From Enterococcus mundtii (GTDB taxonomy: Bacteria > Bacillota > Bacilli > Lactobacillales > Enterococcaceae): 64,000 nt of DNA. A program made the position numbers and the translations under genes. Within the stretch, counting starts at the first letter, position 1. Each line of letters begins with the position of its first letter. Of the stretch, positions 49,801-59,500 are shown piece by piece. Under the pieces are notes generated by a model. It worked only from the letters and a program-made list of their open reading frames with translations. It ran no database searches and had not been told where the DNA came from. The DNA lies in the NCBI RefSeq assembly GCF_002813755.1, contig NZ_CP018061.1, positions 483,001-547,000 of the forward strand, read 5' to 3'.

Positions 49801-49830
49801 AAGCATCTCCAAAAAGGAGGTGCTTTTTTT
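49801..49830 (+). terminator. Terminator of the tetR-like gene
   Basis: AAGCATCTCC-AAAAA-GGAGGTGCTT followed by T-run. Confidence 0.8.
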
Positions 49831-49993
49831 AACAGAATTAGGCAGAAGTCGCCCATCCTCTATAGGTGGGTGATGAATGCCGTTCGGTATGAGGGTTACC
49901 GTTGGTAACTCGAAGACCGACAACTAAGGCGTATTGCTTTTTTATTTTGTCTCATGTTAAAATCAGTCTATACAAGAAATGAGTTGATACAAC

Positions 49994-50398
49994 ATGGAAT
50001 TAGACACAAATAACCATTCAGTATTTCTTCTTTATTATCACCTTGTTTTAGTAACGAAATATCGTAGACAAGTAATTGATAATGAAATATCTAACTACGC
50101 TAAAGCGACTTTTGAAAGAATCTCAGAATCGTATCATATCACTTTAGTTGAGTGGAATCATGATAAAGACCACGTTCATATTATGTTCAAAGCTCAACCA
50201 AAAACAGAATTGACAAAATTTATCAATGCCTATAAAAGTGCTAGTTCACGTTTGATAAAGCGCAATTATCCAAGAATCAAACAATTTCTTTGGAAAGAAA
50301 TGTTCTGGTCAAAAAGTTTTTGTCTTTTGACAACTGGTGGAGCACCAATTGATGTGATTAAGAAATATATTCAAAATCAAGGAAACAATCATAAATAG
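49994..50398 (+). CDS. tnpA: IS200/IS605 transposase TnpA (HUH, Y1)
   Basis: 134 aa. HUH motif H60-V-H62 (KDHVHIMF) and catalytic Tyr125 ([10 protein letters not shown]) are both present, so the enzyme looks active. It cuts and joins single-stranded DNA at the hairpin ends. The start has GAGTTGATACAAC upstream rather than a strong RBS, as often in this family. tnpB follows 16 bp later. Confidence 0.93.
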   Translation: MELDTNNHSVFLLYYHLVLVTKYRRQVIDNEISNYAKATFERISESYHITLVEWNHDKDHVHIMFKAQPKTELTKFINAYKSASSRLIKRNYPRIKQFLWKEMFWSKSFCLLTTGGAPIDVIKKYIQNQGNNHK

Positions 50399-50414
50399 AA
50401 AGCAGGCGAGCTTT

Positions 50415-51563
50415 ATGGAGCGACTAAAAGCATATAAATTTAGAATCTATCCAACAGAAGAACAAGAAACCTTCTTTGCTAAGTCTTTTGGCTGTGTCCG
50501 TAAGGTCTACAATCTAATGCTTGATGACCGAATGAAAGCTTATAAAGAAACTAGGAAAAATTCCTCTAAAAAAATGAGTTTTCCAACGCCTGCAAAATAT
50601 AAGCAAGATTTTCCGTTCTTGAAAGAAGTGGATAGTCTTGCTTTAGCAAATGCACAACTCAACCTAGATAAGGCGTATAAGAACTTCTTTCGCGATAAGT
50701 CCGCCGGATTTCCTCGTTTCAAAAGCAAGAAAAATCCAGTTCAAAGCTATACGACTAACAATCAAAATGGAACAATCGCTTTGATTGATAATCAATTTGT
50801 CAAACTTCCTAAGTTGAAGTCGTTAGTTAAAATTACGCTCCATAGACAACCTAAAGGTCTGATCAAATCCGCTACAATATCACGTCATTCTAGCGGTAAA
50901 TATTATATTTCTTTATTGTGTAAAGAAGAAATAGCTGAGCTTCCTAAAACTAATTCCGCTATTGGAATTGACCTTGGTATAACTGATTTTGCAATCCTTT
51001 CTAATGGTCAAAAGATTGATAACAATAAATTCACGTCAAAAATGTCAAAAAAACTAAAACGTGAACAACGTAAGTTGTCAAGACGTGCATTATTAGCTAA
51101 ACAAAAAGGTATCAATCTGTTTGAAGCTAGAAATTATCAAAAACAAAAACGTAAAATAGCACGACTACATGAAAAAGTAATGAATCAACGCAATGACTTT
51201 CTAAACAAGTTGAGCACAGAGATTATCAAAAATCACGATATGATCTGTATAGAAGACTTAAATACAAAAGGTATGTTGCGTAATCATAAACTAGCAAAAA
51301 GTATTTCGGATGTTTCATGGTCTAGTTTTGTGACTAGGTTACAATACAAAGCTGACTGGTACGGTCGAAAAATTATCGAAGTGGATAAGTGGTTCCCATC
51401 CAGTCAAATCTGTTCGAATTGTGGACACAAAGACGGCAAGAAATCTCTAGAAATTCGAGAATGGACTTGTCCTGTTTGTCATGTTCATCATGACCGAGAT
51501 ATCAATGCTAGTATCAATATTCTGACCGAAGGTCTAAGACTACATTCTATGGGATTAGCTTAG
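50415..51563 (+). CDS. tnpB: RNA-guided nuclease TnpB (active-site complete)
   Basis: 382 aa. N-terminal HTH/wedge region, then a split RuvC nuclease: D186 (GIDLGI), E280 (CIEDLNTKG) and D362 (DRDINAS), with a four-cysteine zinc ribbon between II and III (CSNC...CPVC). All catalytic residues are present. TnpB uses an RNA from the element's right end to cut DNA at the donor site and so helps keep the transposon. It is the intact relative of the dead protein at 588-1595. Confidence 0.95.
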   Translation: MERLKAYKFRIYPTEEQETFFAKSFGCVRKVYNLMLDDRMKAYKETRKNSSKKMSFPTPAKYKQDFPFLKEVDSLALANAQLNLDKAYKNFFRDKSAGFPRFKSKKNPVQSYTTNNQNGTIALIDNQFVKLPKLKSLVKITLHRQPKGLIKSATISRHSSGKYYISLLCKEEIAELPKTNSAIGIDLGITDFAILSNGQKIDNNKFTSKMSKKLKREQRKLSRRALLAKQKGINLFEARNYQKQKRKIARLHEKVMNQRNDFLNKLSTEIIKNHDMICIEDLNTKGMLRNHKLAKSISDVSWSSFVTRLQYKADWYGRKIIEVDKWFPSSQICSNCGHKDGKKSLEIREWTCPVCHVHHDRDINASINILTEGLRLHSMGLA

Positions 51564-51740
51564 ATCCAATCATCAAAAACCGTAGGAACTATGGGGATAG
51601 CTTGGTAAATAAGAGAAACCGCTGTGAGTAAAGAAATACGCTTGCAAGTATGCTCTATTCCCAAGAAGCTCCCACTTCAAGCGTTAAAAACCGGTAGGTT
51701 TAGCTAAGTGGTGAGTAGTTCACCGCATCAAACTAAGGTT
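51560..51740 (+). ncRNA. Omega-RNA / right-end region of the IS element
   Basis: About 160 bp between the tnpB stop and the right end have no ORF and form several hairpins, ending in ACCGGTAGGTTTAGCTAAG and GTGGTGAGTAGTTCAC. In this family the region gives the TnpB guide RNA scaffold, with flanking DNA from about 51724 (CGCATCAAAC...) as guide. Boundaries are inferred. Confidence 0.65.
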
Positions 51741-51913
51741 GCTTGAAACCGAAAATGCCAAATGAGGCGTCGTACAAAAGCAAATAATAAAACAAGACAG
51801 TATGTGCTTTTTGTAATTTTTTTTGCTATTCATCGGGCAGGGCTCATAGCAATTAGTTCGCTTATCTATTTGACTGTGATATGATTGTAGTAGATAAAAA
51901 GGAGCTGATAATT

Positions 51914-52249
51914 ATGAAAACATCAACAAAAGTAACGATTGGATTAAGTGTCGCAGCAGCAGCAAGTGTGGCAACAGCTGTAGTTGTTTCTGGCAAAGTG
52001 ATCGAAAAAATCCATCATCTAAGTAACCGAACAAAAGTAAAAAAATTCGTGTATGACAAATTTGATGGGAATGAAAAGTTATTAGATGTCGTCGACCATT
52101 TATCAGATAGCGATTTAGATTCATTGATGGGCATGCTAGCAAAGATTAAATCTGGCAAAAAGAAAATTTCTGTCTACGGTGACTCTATCAAAGACTCGAC
52201 AGAAGATGCGAAAGGTCGTCTGATGTCACTTGTTGAGAAAATGATCTAA
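51914..52249 (+). CDS. Hypothetical small protein with N-terminal hydrophobic anchor
   Basis: 111 aa from the ATG at 51914 with AAAAAGGAG upstream. Residues 5-27 are hydrophobic and Ala/Val-rich (a membrane anchor or signal segment), the rest is charged and probably helical (KKFVYDKFDGNEKLLDVVDHLSDSDLDSLMGMLAKI). I do not recognise the family. Monocistronic, with a terminator directly behind. Confidence 0.7.
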   Translation: MKTSTKVTIGLSVAAAASVATAVVVSGKVIEKIHHLSNRTKVKKFVYDKFDGNEKLLDVVDHLSDSDLDSLMGMLAKIKSGKKKISVYGDSIKDSTEDAKGRLMSLVEKMI

Positions 52250-52275
52250 AAACGATTCTCTTTGGATTGATCGAA

Positions 52276-52322
52276 AAAAGGAACAAGCAAGGCGATGTTT
52301 ATTGCTGCTTGTTCCTTTTTTT
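52276..52322. terminator. Terminator shared by the small protein gene and the PucR-like gene
   Basis: AAAAAGGAACAAGCA pairs with TGCTTGTTCCTTTTT around a loop of about 16 nt. Confidence 0.85.
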
Positions 52323-53172
52323 ATATGTGTAACAAAAGGAGGTAACAAAAGAGTAAGTCATCTGCTTTTTTTAAATTGAAGCCTGTTTGTTCGTCAAACT
52401 TTTCGATCCGATATTGGAGAGTGTTTCGATGCATGAAGAGTTGCTTAGCCGCTGAACTGATATTCCCAAAATTCTTCCACAGTTCGATAATGATGTCTTC
52501 CATTTTAAAACTACGGATTATTTCTTGATATTCATTTGTTAGCTGACTGGATGTAACTAATTCTTTTGTATAATAATATAAGGCAATTTCTTGTATGGAA
52601 GTCGTTTGGTCGGCTACTTGTATTTGTGTTCGTTTATTCAGGAAAATTTTTCGTTCTTCATTGAACATAGCGGTTAGATTTTGTCCAGCTGAATGGAATG
52701 AACCGACAAAGGCTTGTGTCGTCATATCAAAATCGACATCAAGAGATAAAAAGATACCTTTAAGATCTGCCGTATTCAAATAATTGGCATGCTTTCTTTC
52801 GATGATCAACGCATCTGTCTCTGTGTAAAGAAAAAAATCAAGAGCTTCGGGAAATAATCCAGAAATTGTTTCTCGCCATTCTTTTTGTAAGAAATCGGAT
52901 CTCTTTTCAAAATGTAACTGAATGATTCGGCAGCTTTCTTCACATACATATCCCTTTTCCTCAAATAAATATTGATACCAAGGATGTCTGTCTAAGGTGT
53001 TTGTTTTCTGAAATAACGCTTTCAAAAGTTTCTCTTCTTGAACGGACAAGGAACTTTTATCGATCCACAAGAAGTAATCTTCTACGACTAGTGAAAGAAT
53101 TCGATCATCAGAAGAAGGAGTATTCTTTTTTTGTGCATTTGGGTATAATCCTAGTAACTTTTCTGTGTTCAT
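52321..53172 (-). CDS. PucR/CdaR-type helix-turn-helix regulator
   Basis: 283 aa with GAGGTGAAG upstream. The C-terminal ~60 residues hold the PucR-type HTH (NFGNISSAAKQLFMHRNTLQYRIEKFDEQTG, in part), and a central region (about 110-200) resembles the GGDEF-like/CdaR middle domain. Such regulators sense metabolites; the ligand here is unknown. It is divergent from tadA, 130 bp apart. Confidence 0.78.
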   Translation of the reverse strand: MNTEKLLGLYPNAQKKNTPSSDDRILSLVVEDYFLWIDKSSLSVQEEKLLKALFQKTNTLDRHPWYQYLFEEKGYVCEESCRIIQLHFEKRSDFLQKEWRETISGLFPEALDFFLYTETDALIIERKHANYLNTADLKGIFLSLDVDFDMTTQAFVGSFHSAGQNLTAMFNEERKIFLNKRTQIQVADQTTSIQEIALYYYTKELVTSSQLTNEYQEIIRSFKMEDIIIELWKNFGNISSAAKQLFMHRNTLQYRIEKFDEQTGFNLKKADDLLFCYLLLLHI

Positions 53173-53303
53173 TTACTTCACCTCATTCACTAGTTTACCA
53201 TAGGACACGGCGATAAGGAAAAACTCTTTGTACTTCACCAAAAAGCCAGTTATACTATGTTTGATAGAGAAGATAAGTAAATCTAAAAAAGGTAGGAGTA
53301 CAA

Positions 53304-53798
53304 GTGGAAGAAACAGAACAACAGCGAACAAAAGAAGAATGGATGCGTGTGGCTATTGAAGAAGCCAAAAAAGCAGAAGCGTTAGCAGAAGTACCAATCG
53401 GTGCCATCGTGGTTCACCAAGGACAGATTATTGGGCGTGGACACAATTTGAGAGAAACAACACAAAATGCAACAACACATGCTGAGATGATTGCGATCCA
53501 AGAAGCATGTAAGGCAATCGGAAGTTGGCGTTTAGAGGAAACACAATTATATGTCACGTTAGAACCGTGCCCAATGTGTAGCGGTGCCATGATTCTTTCT
53601 CGCGTAAAAGAAGTTTACTTTGGTGCCTATGATCCAAAAGGAGGAACCGCAGGGACATTGATGAATTTACTTGAGGATGAACGTTTCAACCATCAAGCCG
53701 ATGTGGAAGGCGGGATATTAGAAGAAGAATGTGGTGAACTTTTATCTGTGTTTTTTAGAAATTTGCGAGCAAAGAAAAAGAAATTAAAAAAGGACTAG
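53304..53798 (+). CDS. tadA: tRNA adenosine(34) deaminase
   Basis: 164 aa starting at GTG with GGTAGGAG 7 bp upstream. Zinc deaminase motifs H59-A-E61 and PC89PMC92 are intact. TadA converts A34 to inosine in tRNA-Arg(ACG). The SRP RNA gene follows directly, as in many Firmicutes. Confidence 0.95.
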   Translation: MEETEQQRTKEEWMRVAIEEAKKAEALAEVPIGAIVVHQGQIIGRGHNLRETTQNATTHAEMIAIQEACKAIGSWRLEETQLYVTLEPCPMCSGAMILSRVKEVYFGAYDPKGGTAGTLMNLLEDERFNHQADVEGGILEEECGELLSVFFRNLRAKKKKLKKD

Positions 53799-53818
53799 CC
53801 AAGGATAATAAAATGCGG

Positions 53819-53824
53819 TATACT
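53819..53824 (+). promoter_or_regulatory. -10 element of the SRP RNA gene
   Basis: TATACT about 10 bp before the RNA start, with TAGCCA 17 bp upstream as a weak -35. Confidence 0.5.
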
Positions 53825-53830
53825 ATTCCT

Positions 53831-53930
53831 TGCCGAAAGGCTAGGACAATGGTGGGCTTGTGAAGCGTGTCAGATCCGGAAGGAAGCAGCACTAAGCAGG
53901 TGCCGCCATGTGTCTGATTGATTAGATTTA
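53831..53930 (+). ncRNA. ffs: Signal recognition particle RNA, small bacterial type
   Basis: The universally conserved SRP domain IV sequence is present at 53869-53900 (GTCAGATCCGGAAGGAAGCA, then GCACTAAGCAGG), flanked by pairing strands (GGTGGGCTTGTGAAGC with GTGCCGCCAT). It binds Ffh to target membrane and secreted proteins. Ends are approximate. Confidence 0.95.
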
Positions 53931-53955
53931 TTAAGCCTAAAGGGCTTTTTTTATT
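53931..53955 (+). terminator. Terminator of ffs
   Basis: AAGCC-TAAA-GGGCTTTTTTT. Confidence 0.8.
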
Positions 53956-54081
53956 AGAGGCAAGTTTAAGGTATTTAGATTTTGTAAAAAAGTCTAAGTA
54001 CCTTTTTTTTGTGCAAAAACTTTCCATGTGAACAAAGGGAAACCCTATGGTATGATGAAAAAAAGTGAGGTGGAACAAACA

Positions 54082-55488
54082 GTGGAAGAAATCGTTCTTT
54101 TACACACGAATGACTTACATTCTCATCTTGAAAACTGGCCACGGATCAGAAGATTCCTTGAGCAAAAAAAACGTGAAAATGAGAAAAAAAATAATACGAC
54201 AACTCTCACGGTTGATCTTGGGGATTTTGTTGATCGTTGGCATCCTTTGTCAGAAGCAACGAATGGTCATGCCAATGTTGAACTAATGAATCAAATCGGC
54301 TATGATGCAGCAACTATAGGGAATAATGAAGGTGTAGGTAATTCCAAGAATGAGTTGAATCATTTATATGATCACGCGAATTTTGATGTGCTACTGAGCA
54401 ACTTATTCGATAAAAATACTTTGCAACCACCAGTGTGGACAAAGCCATATAAAATCATCGAAACAAAGCAACGAACAAAAGTCGGTCTAATTGCTTTTAC
54501 TGCGCCATTTCCTTTGACATATAATCCAAATGGTTGGGATATCCGCCAACCTTATGACCTTTTGCCCGAACTAGTGGAACAATTGCGTCCCCAGGTAGAC
54601 GTCCTTATTTTAATGAGTCATCTAGGGATCCAAGATGATTTACAGATTGCAAAAGAAATCCCTGCAATCGATGTGATTTTAGGATCACATACCCATCATC
54701 TTTTTATTGATGGGAAAGTCGTAAATGAGGTACAATTAGCCGCTGCCGGAAAATTTGGGCAATATGTAGGGGAAGTACATCTTTCATTGGAAAATAAAAA
54801 AATCGTCGGACACTACGCCAAAGCGATTCCGACAGATACCATGACTGCATTCGTAGAGGATGAGAAAGAAATCGCCGGTTATCTTGAACAAGGACATCGT
54901 CTTTTAGCCCAAAAGAAAGTGGCAGATCTGCCATTTGACTTATCACTTGATTTATTTGATGAACATTCTTTTATCCAAATCGCTTTAGAAGCGGTAAAAG
55001 AAAGAGGGAACACAGAAGCATCATTTCTAAATAGTGGGCTTTTTTTGAATAGCGTACCTAAAGGGCTGGTGGATCAAGATCAACTCCATAGCGCATTACC
55101 TCATCCGATGCATTTGATCAACGTTACACTGAAAGGCTCGGATATGATTCGCTTAGTGTTGGAAATCGAAAAAAGTCGACTCTTCTTACGGAATTTTCCT
55201 ATCAAAGGAATGGGATTTCGTGGTCAGATATTTGGTGAGATTTTCTATAATGGGATCACATATGATGCGGTCAACCGAGAAGTTCTGTGGCAAAAACAAC
55301 CAATCGAAGAGAAAAAGAATTATACCGTTACTACGGTGGACCATCTGATGTTTGTTCCTTTTTTCCCAACCATCGAAATTGTCGGACAGGTCGATTTTTT
55401 ATTTCCCGAATTTATTCGCACAGTAGTGGGAGACTACTTAAATGCTCACTACCCAACCAATGAAAAAGAAGGTATAATAGAAAAATAG
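54082..55488 (+). CDS. yunD: Metallophosphatase of the 5'-nucleotidase family (YunD)
   Basis: About 468 aa from the GTG at 54082, which has GAGGTGG 8 bp upstream; an extended -10 (TGGTATGAT, 54047 region) overlaps earlier in-frame ATGs, which supports the later start. Metallophosphoesterase motifs: HTNDLHSH, VDLGDFVD, GNNE, LMSHLG and GSHTHH; the C-terminal half is a 5'-nucleotidase C domain. No signal peptide, so cytoplasmic. The yunD-yutD-yutF order matches B. subtilis. Confidence 0.9.
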   Translation: MEEIVLLHTNDLHSHLENWPRIRRFLEQKKRENEKKNNTTTLTVDLGDFVDRWHPLSEATNGHANVELMNQIGYDAATIGNNEGVGNSKNELNHLYDHANFDVLLSNLFDKNTLQPPVWTKPYKIIETKQRTKVGLIAFTAPFPLTYNPNGWDIRQPYDLLPELVEQLRPQVDVLILMSHLGIQDDLQIAKEIPAIDVILGSHTHHLFIDGKVVNEVQLAAAGKFGQYVGEVHLSLENKKIVGHYAKAIPTDTMTAFVEDEKEIAGYLEQGHRLLAQKKVADLPFDLSLDLFDEHSFIQIALEAVKERGNTEASFLNSGLFLNSVPKGLVDQDQLHSALPHPMHLINVTLKGSDMIRLVLEIEKSRLFLRNFPIKGMGFRGQIFGEIFYNGITYDAVNREVLWQKQPIEEKKNYTVTTVDHLMFVPFFPTIEIVGQVDFLFPEFIRTVVGDYLNAHYPTNEKEGIIEK

Positions 55489-55499
55489 GTGGTGAAAGC

Positions 55500-56183
55500 A
55501 TGTCGACGAAACAAAATAAACAACACAACAGTGACAAAAAAGAGAGTCAAGAAACGGTCGATCGCTCACAAGAACAAACGGTGACCGAAGAAGTGACGGC
55601 AGTTTTAGAAGAAATAATCGAGGAAACGAAGCCAGAGAAAGTCAAGGGAGAAATCGTCACATTGACAGATGAAACGAATCTTTTGATTGGTGATAGACCT
55701 TATCGTATCGTAACGGATTACCGGGAAGGTTTCAATGCTGAGAAGCTTGGTGAGAGATATAGCGAAGTGCTTTCCAGATACGATTACATCGTAGGTGACT
55801 GGGGTTACGAACAGCTACGTTTGAAAGGCTTTTTTGATGCCACGAATCGACGTGCTCACCCAGATCAGCGAATTGATGCATTAGAAGATTATTTATACGA
55901 ATATTGTAATTTTGGTTGCGCATATTTTGTCATTGAACGTATTGGTGGAAAAAAAGAAAAAAACACCCAACGACGCAAAAAGAAAAAAAATCCGAATCGC
56001 AACAATCAAGCGCATATTGATGAAAAAAAAGCGCCCGTTGAATCAGTACGCAAACAACCTGTGATCAAAAATCGTAAACCAGCAACTACTAAGGCAACAC
56101 CAAAGGGAACTGAAAAATCGTCAGAACGCCCAACAAAATCAACTTCTAAAAAGAATTTTACTATTAGACAAAGGGAAGAATGA
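55500..56183 (+). CDS. yutD: YutD-like protein (DUF1027) with charged extensions
   Basis: 227 aa, RBS AGGTGG. The conserved YutD domain covers about residues 50-150 ([53 protein letters not shown]). It is flanked by an acidic N-terminal part (1-50) and a Lys/Arg-rich tail (150-227, with [12 protein letters not shown]). The basic tail suggests nucleic acid binding, which is an inference. The function of the family is unknown. 11 bp after yunD. Confidence 0.88.
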   Translation: MSTKQNKQHNSDKKESQETVDRSQEQTVTEEVTAVLEEIIEETKPEKVKGEIVTLTDETNLLIGDRPYRIVTDYREGFNAEKLGERYSEVLSRYDYIVGDWGYEQLRLKGFFDATNRRAHPDQRIDALEDYLYEYCNFGCAYFVIERIGGKKEKNTQRRKKKKNPNRNNQAHIDEKKAPVESVRKQPVIKNRKPATTKATPKGTEKSSERPTKSTSKKNFTIRQREE

Positions 56184-56187
56184 TCCT

Positions 56188-56952
56188 ATGAATTATAAAG
56201 GCTATTTGATCGATTTAGACGGAACGATCTATCGTGGAACGGAGCCGATACCGGCAGGAAAACGATTCGTCGAACAGTTACAGGAAAATGGGACGCCCTT
56301 TTTATTTGTAACCAACAATACGACAAAAACACCGGGAACAGTGGCACAACGTTTAGCCACTGAGTTTGATATCCATGTCTCACCAGAAACGATCTATACA
56401 GCATCTCTAGCGACAATTGATTTCATGAAATCAGACGCTAAAGGAAATAAAGTGTATGTGATCGGTGAAGCTGGCTTGACAGATTTGATCTTAGAGGCAG
56501 GGTTTGTATGGGAAGAAGAACACCCTGATTACGTCGTAGTAGGTCTAGACAATCACTTGACTTACGAAAAAGTGGTGACCGCAACCTTAGCAATCCAAAA
56601 AGGGGCAACGTTTATCGGTACGAATCCTGATAAAAATATCCCTACAGAAAGAGGATTATTACCTGGAGCTGGCTCGGTTGTTTCTTTTGTAGAGACAGCG
56701 ACACAAACCACACCGGTCTATATTGGAAAGCCAGAAGCTATCATTATGGATAAAGCAGTGGAACTTTTAGGATTGAACAAAGAAGAAGTCATCATGGTAG
56801 GGGACAATTATGAAACTGACATCCAAGCAGGGATTCGTAATGGCATTGACACCTTGCTAGTATTGTCAGGTTTTACGAAAGAAGAAGACATCCCACAACT
56901 ACCAACACCAGCAACCTTCGTCTTGCAATCGTTAGATGAATGGAGTTTCTAA
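56188..56952 (+). CDS. yutF: HAD-superfamily phosphatase, NagD type (YutF)
   Basis: 254 aa, 4 bp after yutD. HAD motif [10 protein letters not shown] at residues 8-16, motif II VTNNTTK, motif [16 protein letters not shown] and [12 protein letters not shown]. It is a subclass IIA phosphatase (TIGR01457-like) acting on small phosphorylated compounds. It overlaps no gene; a membrane protein gene follows 4 bp after its stop. Confidence 0.93.
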   Translation: MNYKGYLIDLDGTIYRGTEPIPAGKRFVEQLQENGTPFLFVTNNTTKTPGTVAQRLATEFDIHVSPETIYTASLATIDFMKSDAKGNKVYVIGEAGLTDLILEAGFVWEEEHPDYVVVGLDNHLTYEKVVTATLAIQKGATFIGTNPDKNIPTERGLLPGAGSVVSFVETATQTTPVYIGKPEAIIMDKAVELLGLNKEEVIMVGDNYETDIQAGIRNGIDTLLVLSGFTKEEDIPQLPTPATFVLQSLDEWSF

Positions 56953-56956
56953 AACA

Positions 56957-57604
56957 ATGAAAAATAAACGATGGCAATGGGTGGAGTATGCGGGGATGGT
57001 TAGTTTGTTCCTGACGTTGCTCACTTTAGCAATTGCAATAACGATCAATTTTCGTCCACTTTATGTATTTGATATCGGACATCTAGGTATCTTGGATTAC
57101 ACCACCGTGGATCAACCAACATTACTCCAAAATTATGATCAATTGATGAGGTATCTGAATAATCCTTTTGAGCAAGTGTTGGCACTTCCTGACTTTCCAA
57201 TGTCAGCGAGTGGCTTACATCATTTTTATGAAGTCAAGTTATTATTCATGCTTAATTATGGGGTGTTGCTACTAACATTGATCCCAAGCGGTTTGTTCCT
57301 TCGTCAATTGAAAAGAGACCAACGTTTGTGGCGGCTGATCCGTCCTTTTCAAATCGGCATGGTCTTGCCATTTGTTTTTGGCTTTTTCATGTTGATTGGC
57401 TTTGATCGTTTTTTTATTCTTTTTCACGAAACATTTTTCAATAATGATGACTGGCTGTTTGATCCTCAGACTGATCCAATCATCAATGTGTTACCTGAGC
57501 AATACTTCATGCATTGTTTCATTCTGTTTTTTGTGCTTATCGAATTATTTTTCGCTTTGATGGTTCTTGTTGGCAAAAGAGAATTGAAAAAGGGGAACAA
57601 TTAA
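56957..57604 (+). CDS. TIGR01906-like integral membrane protein
   Basis: 215 aa from the ATG at 56957; an ATG at 56936 lies within yutF. It has an N-terminal helix (about 12-33), a soluble loop that contains the family pattern HLGILDY and MRYLNNPF, and three further helices (about 95-115, 128-150, 185-207). TIGR01906 proteins follow yutF in many lactobacilli and enterococci. Function unknown. Confidence 0.85.
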   Translation: MKNKRWQWVEYAGMVSLFLTLLTLAIAITINFRPLYVFDIGHLGILDYTTVDQPTLLQNYDQLMRYLNNPFEQVLALPDFPMSASGLHHFYEVKLLFMLNYGVLLLTLIPSGLFLRQLKRDQRLWRLIRPFQIGMVLPFVFGFFMLIGFDRFFILFHETFFNNDDWLFDPQTDPIINVLPEQYFMHCFILFFVLIELFFALMVLVGKRELKKGNN

Positions 57605-57652
57605 ACAATCACTTTCGGGTAGCGCGTTGATTGCTTTTTCGGATATAGCAAA

Positions 57653-57706
57653 AAATCATCCATAAAAATCCTTTTGCGATTTTTATGGATGATTTTTTAT
57701 TTTTAT
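57653..57706. terminator. Bidirectional terminator between the membrane protein and pgpA genes
   Basis: ATCATCCATAAAAAT pairs with ATTTTTATGGATGAT around a 9-nt loop, then TTTTTTATTTTT. Confidence 0.85.
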
Positions 57707-57710
57707 TTGA

Positions 57711-58220
57711 TTATTGTGTCAAACGGCTCCGTTTTTCCGGTTCTTGGTGGGCTAAACGGCTTGCGGCAGAAGCGGCAATTGCTCCCACGATATCATCTAA
57801 AAATGTATGGACATTTTTGCCATCGTGACTATTTAACTTTTTCAAGATCCCAGGTTTTACTTTATCAATATAGCCATAATTGGTAAAGCCAATCGTTCCA
57901 TAAACGTTGACGATCGACAAGGCTAAAATTTCATCTATTCCGTATAATCCTTCATCATCTTCAATGATATGCTGAAGAGGGCTCATCAATTGTTTTTGTT
58001 CTGCCAAGATATCTAATTGGATGCCAGTAATGATCGCGTTATGGACTTCACGCTTTGTCAAGACTGCGTTAATACTTTCCGCACAATCCTCCAAGCTTAA
58101 ATCTGAGATATAGTCTTTTTGTAAAAACATGACTAATTCAGCGATATCCTCGATTGTTACCCCACGTTCTTTTAGGAGATCTCGCGCTTTTTCTTCTAAG
58201 GTTTCTGTTTTTATGACCAT
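57711..58220 (-). CDS. Phosphatidylglycerophosphatase A-like protein (YutG)
   Basis: 169 aa, RBS CGGAGGAA. It matches the PgpA domain as seen in Firmicutes (GIDEILALSIVNVYGTIGFTNYGYIDKVKPGI, then HTFLDDIVGAIAASAASRLAH). The domain is normally membrane-linked in proteobacteria, but this form is soluble and lacks clear helices. Whether it dephosphorylates phosphatidylglycerophosphate is inferred from the family name. Confidence 0.85.
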   Translation of the reverse strand: MVIKTETLEEKARDLLKERGVTIEDIAELVMFLQKDYISDLSLEDCAESINAVLTKREVHNAIITGIQLDILAEQKQLMSPLQHIIEDDEGLYGIDEILALSIVNVYGTIGFTNYGYIDKVKPGILKKLNSHDGKNVHTFLDDIVGAIAASAASRLAHQEPEKRSRLTQ

Positions 58221-58312
58221 TTTTGATTCCTCCGTCTCTTCTTTCTATCTATAATGGTAACGTAGTACGTACAAAAAGCAAGAATCATTTCTTCTATAAA
58301 AAAGCAGCTGAG

Positions 58313-59311
58313 TTATTTTGGTCCAAATGTTTTATCATAAAGACTTGTACTATGACCAGGCTGCGTACGTTCTTTTGGATTGATGAAATGTAACGCGTTA
58401 TTGACAGCAGTCGGTGCCTCTCCGAATCCCGTGGCAATCAATTTCACTTTTCCTTCATAGCTACAAATGTCGCCAGCAGCATAAACACCAGGAATTGAAG
58501 TTGACATATCAGAGTGGACGGTGATCGCATTTCTGGAACTTTCAAGTCCCCAAGAAGACAAATGCTCTAAGTTAGAAGTGAACCCATAATTGACGATCAA
58601 TGAATCAACCATGAGATCAATCGTTTCATCCGTCTTAGCTTTTTTTAGACGAATGTCTGACAACTCTCCATTTGAACCAGATAAACGCTCAATCAAATAA
58701 GGCGTTAATACATTTACAGAGGATTGATTCAACTGATTTACGCTATGTTCATGAGCCCTAAATGCGTCTCGACGATGAATCAAATAAACTTCGCTCGCAA
58801 TAGGTTCAAGCATCAGTGCCCAGTCGATTGCTGAATCCCCACCGCCAGCAATGGCAACTTTCTTTCCTGCATATTTCATCAAGTCGTTCACGAAATAATC
58901 TAACCCGTGGTTTTCGTATAGGTCAGCATGTTCTAAATTCAGCTTTCTTGGTTGGAAAGAACCACTTCCTAGCGTCAGAATCACAGCTTTTGAATAATGG
59001 ATACCTTTCGTAGTAGTGATCTCGATGATCTCGTCTTCTCTGGAAAGTGAGAGAACTTCTTCATTTAAATGAAATGTATGATTAAAAGTGGTCAATTGTT
59101 TCTTTAAATTATTAACAAGATCAACCGCTTTGATTGCTGGATAACCAGGAATGTCATAAATATATTTTTCAGGGTATAAGGTAGTTAACTGTCCGCCAAG
59201 TTGAGGCAAACTATCAATAATATTGGTTTTCGCTTGGCGCATACCAGCATAAAAAGCTGCAAACATGCCAACCGGCCCTGCGCCAATAATTGTAATATCG
59301 TAAATTTCCAT
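58313..59311 (-). CDS. Ferredoxin/flavodoxin-NADP+ reductase, thioredoxin-reductase-like (YumC)
   Basis: 332 aa from the ATG at 59311 behind GGGAGGAA. FAD motif GAGPVGMFAAFYAG at residues 9-22, NADP motif AGGGDSAIDWA, and the C-terminal FAD block YAAGDICSY. It lacks the CxxC of thioredoxin reductase, which fits the YumC class. It passes electrons from NADPH to ferredoxin or flavodoxin. Confidence 0.92.
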   Translation of the reverse strand: MEIYDITIIGAGPVGMFAAFYAGMRQAKTNIIDSLPQLGGQLTTLYPEKYIYDIPGYPAIKAVDLVNNLKKQLTTFNHTFHLNEEVLSLSREDEIIEITTTKGIHYSKAVILTLGSGSFQPRKLNLEHADLYENHGLDYFVNDLMKYAGKKVAIAGGGDSAIDWALMLEPIASEVYLIHRRDAFRAHEHSVNQLNQSSVNVLTPYLIERLSGSNGELSDIRLKKAKTDETIDLMVDSLIVNYGFTSNLEHLSSWGLESSRNAITVHSDMSTSIPGVYAAGDICSYEGKVKLIATGFGEAPTAVNNALHFINPKERTQPGHSTSLYDKTFGPK

Positions 59312-59500
59312 TTGAAATTCCTCCCTTGGTGACACTATAACAGAATTTAATTGAGAATTCTTCTCAAATAGTTTAATGATGGAACGAGCAGTTACTAAAA
59401 TATAAGGAGTGATCTAACATATAGTTTATTTACTTTCAATATTAACTAAAAAGAGTTATTTTACTAGTACGAAGTGTTTGAATCTAAGAGGTAGAATTTT

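Larger units (their letters stand above)
49833..51723 (+). mobile_element. IS200/IS605-family insertion sequence with tnpA and tnpB
   Basis: The element carries a HUH transposase, a full TnpB and hairpin-forming ends: CCCATCC-TCTAT-AGGTGGG near the left end and GGTGAGTAGTTCACC at the right end. TTTTAA lies just left of the proposed left end, as expected for insertion next to an A/T-rich target motif. Ends are estimated, since this family makes no target duplication or terminal inverted repeats. Confidence 0.8.
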
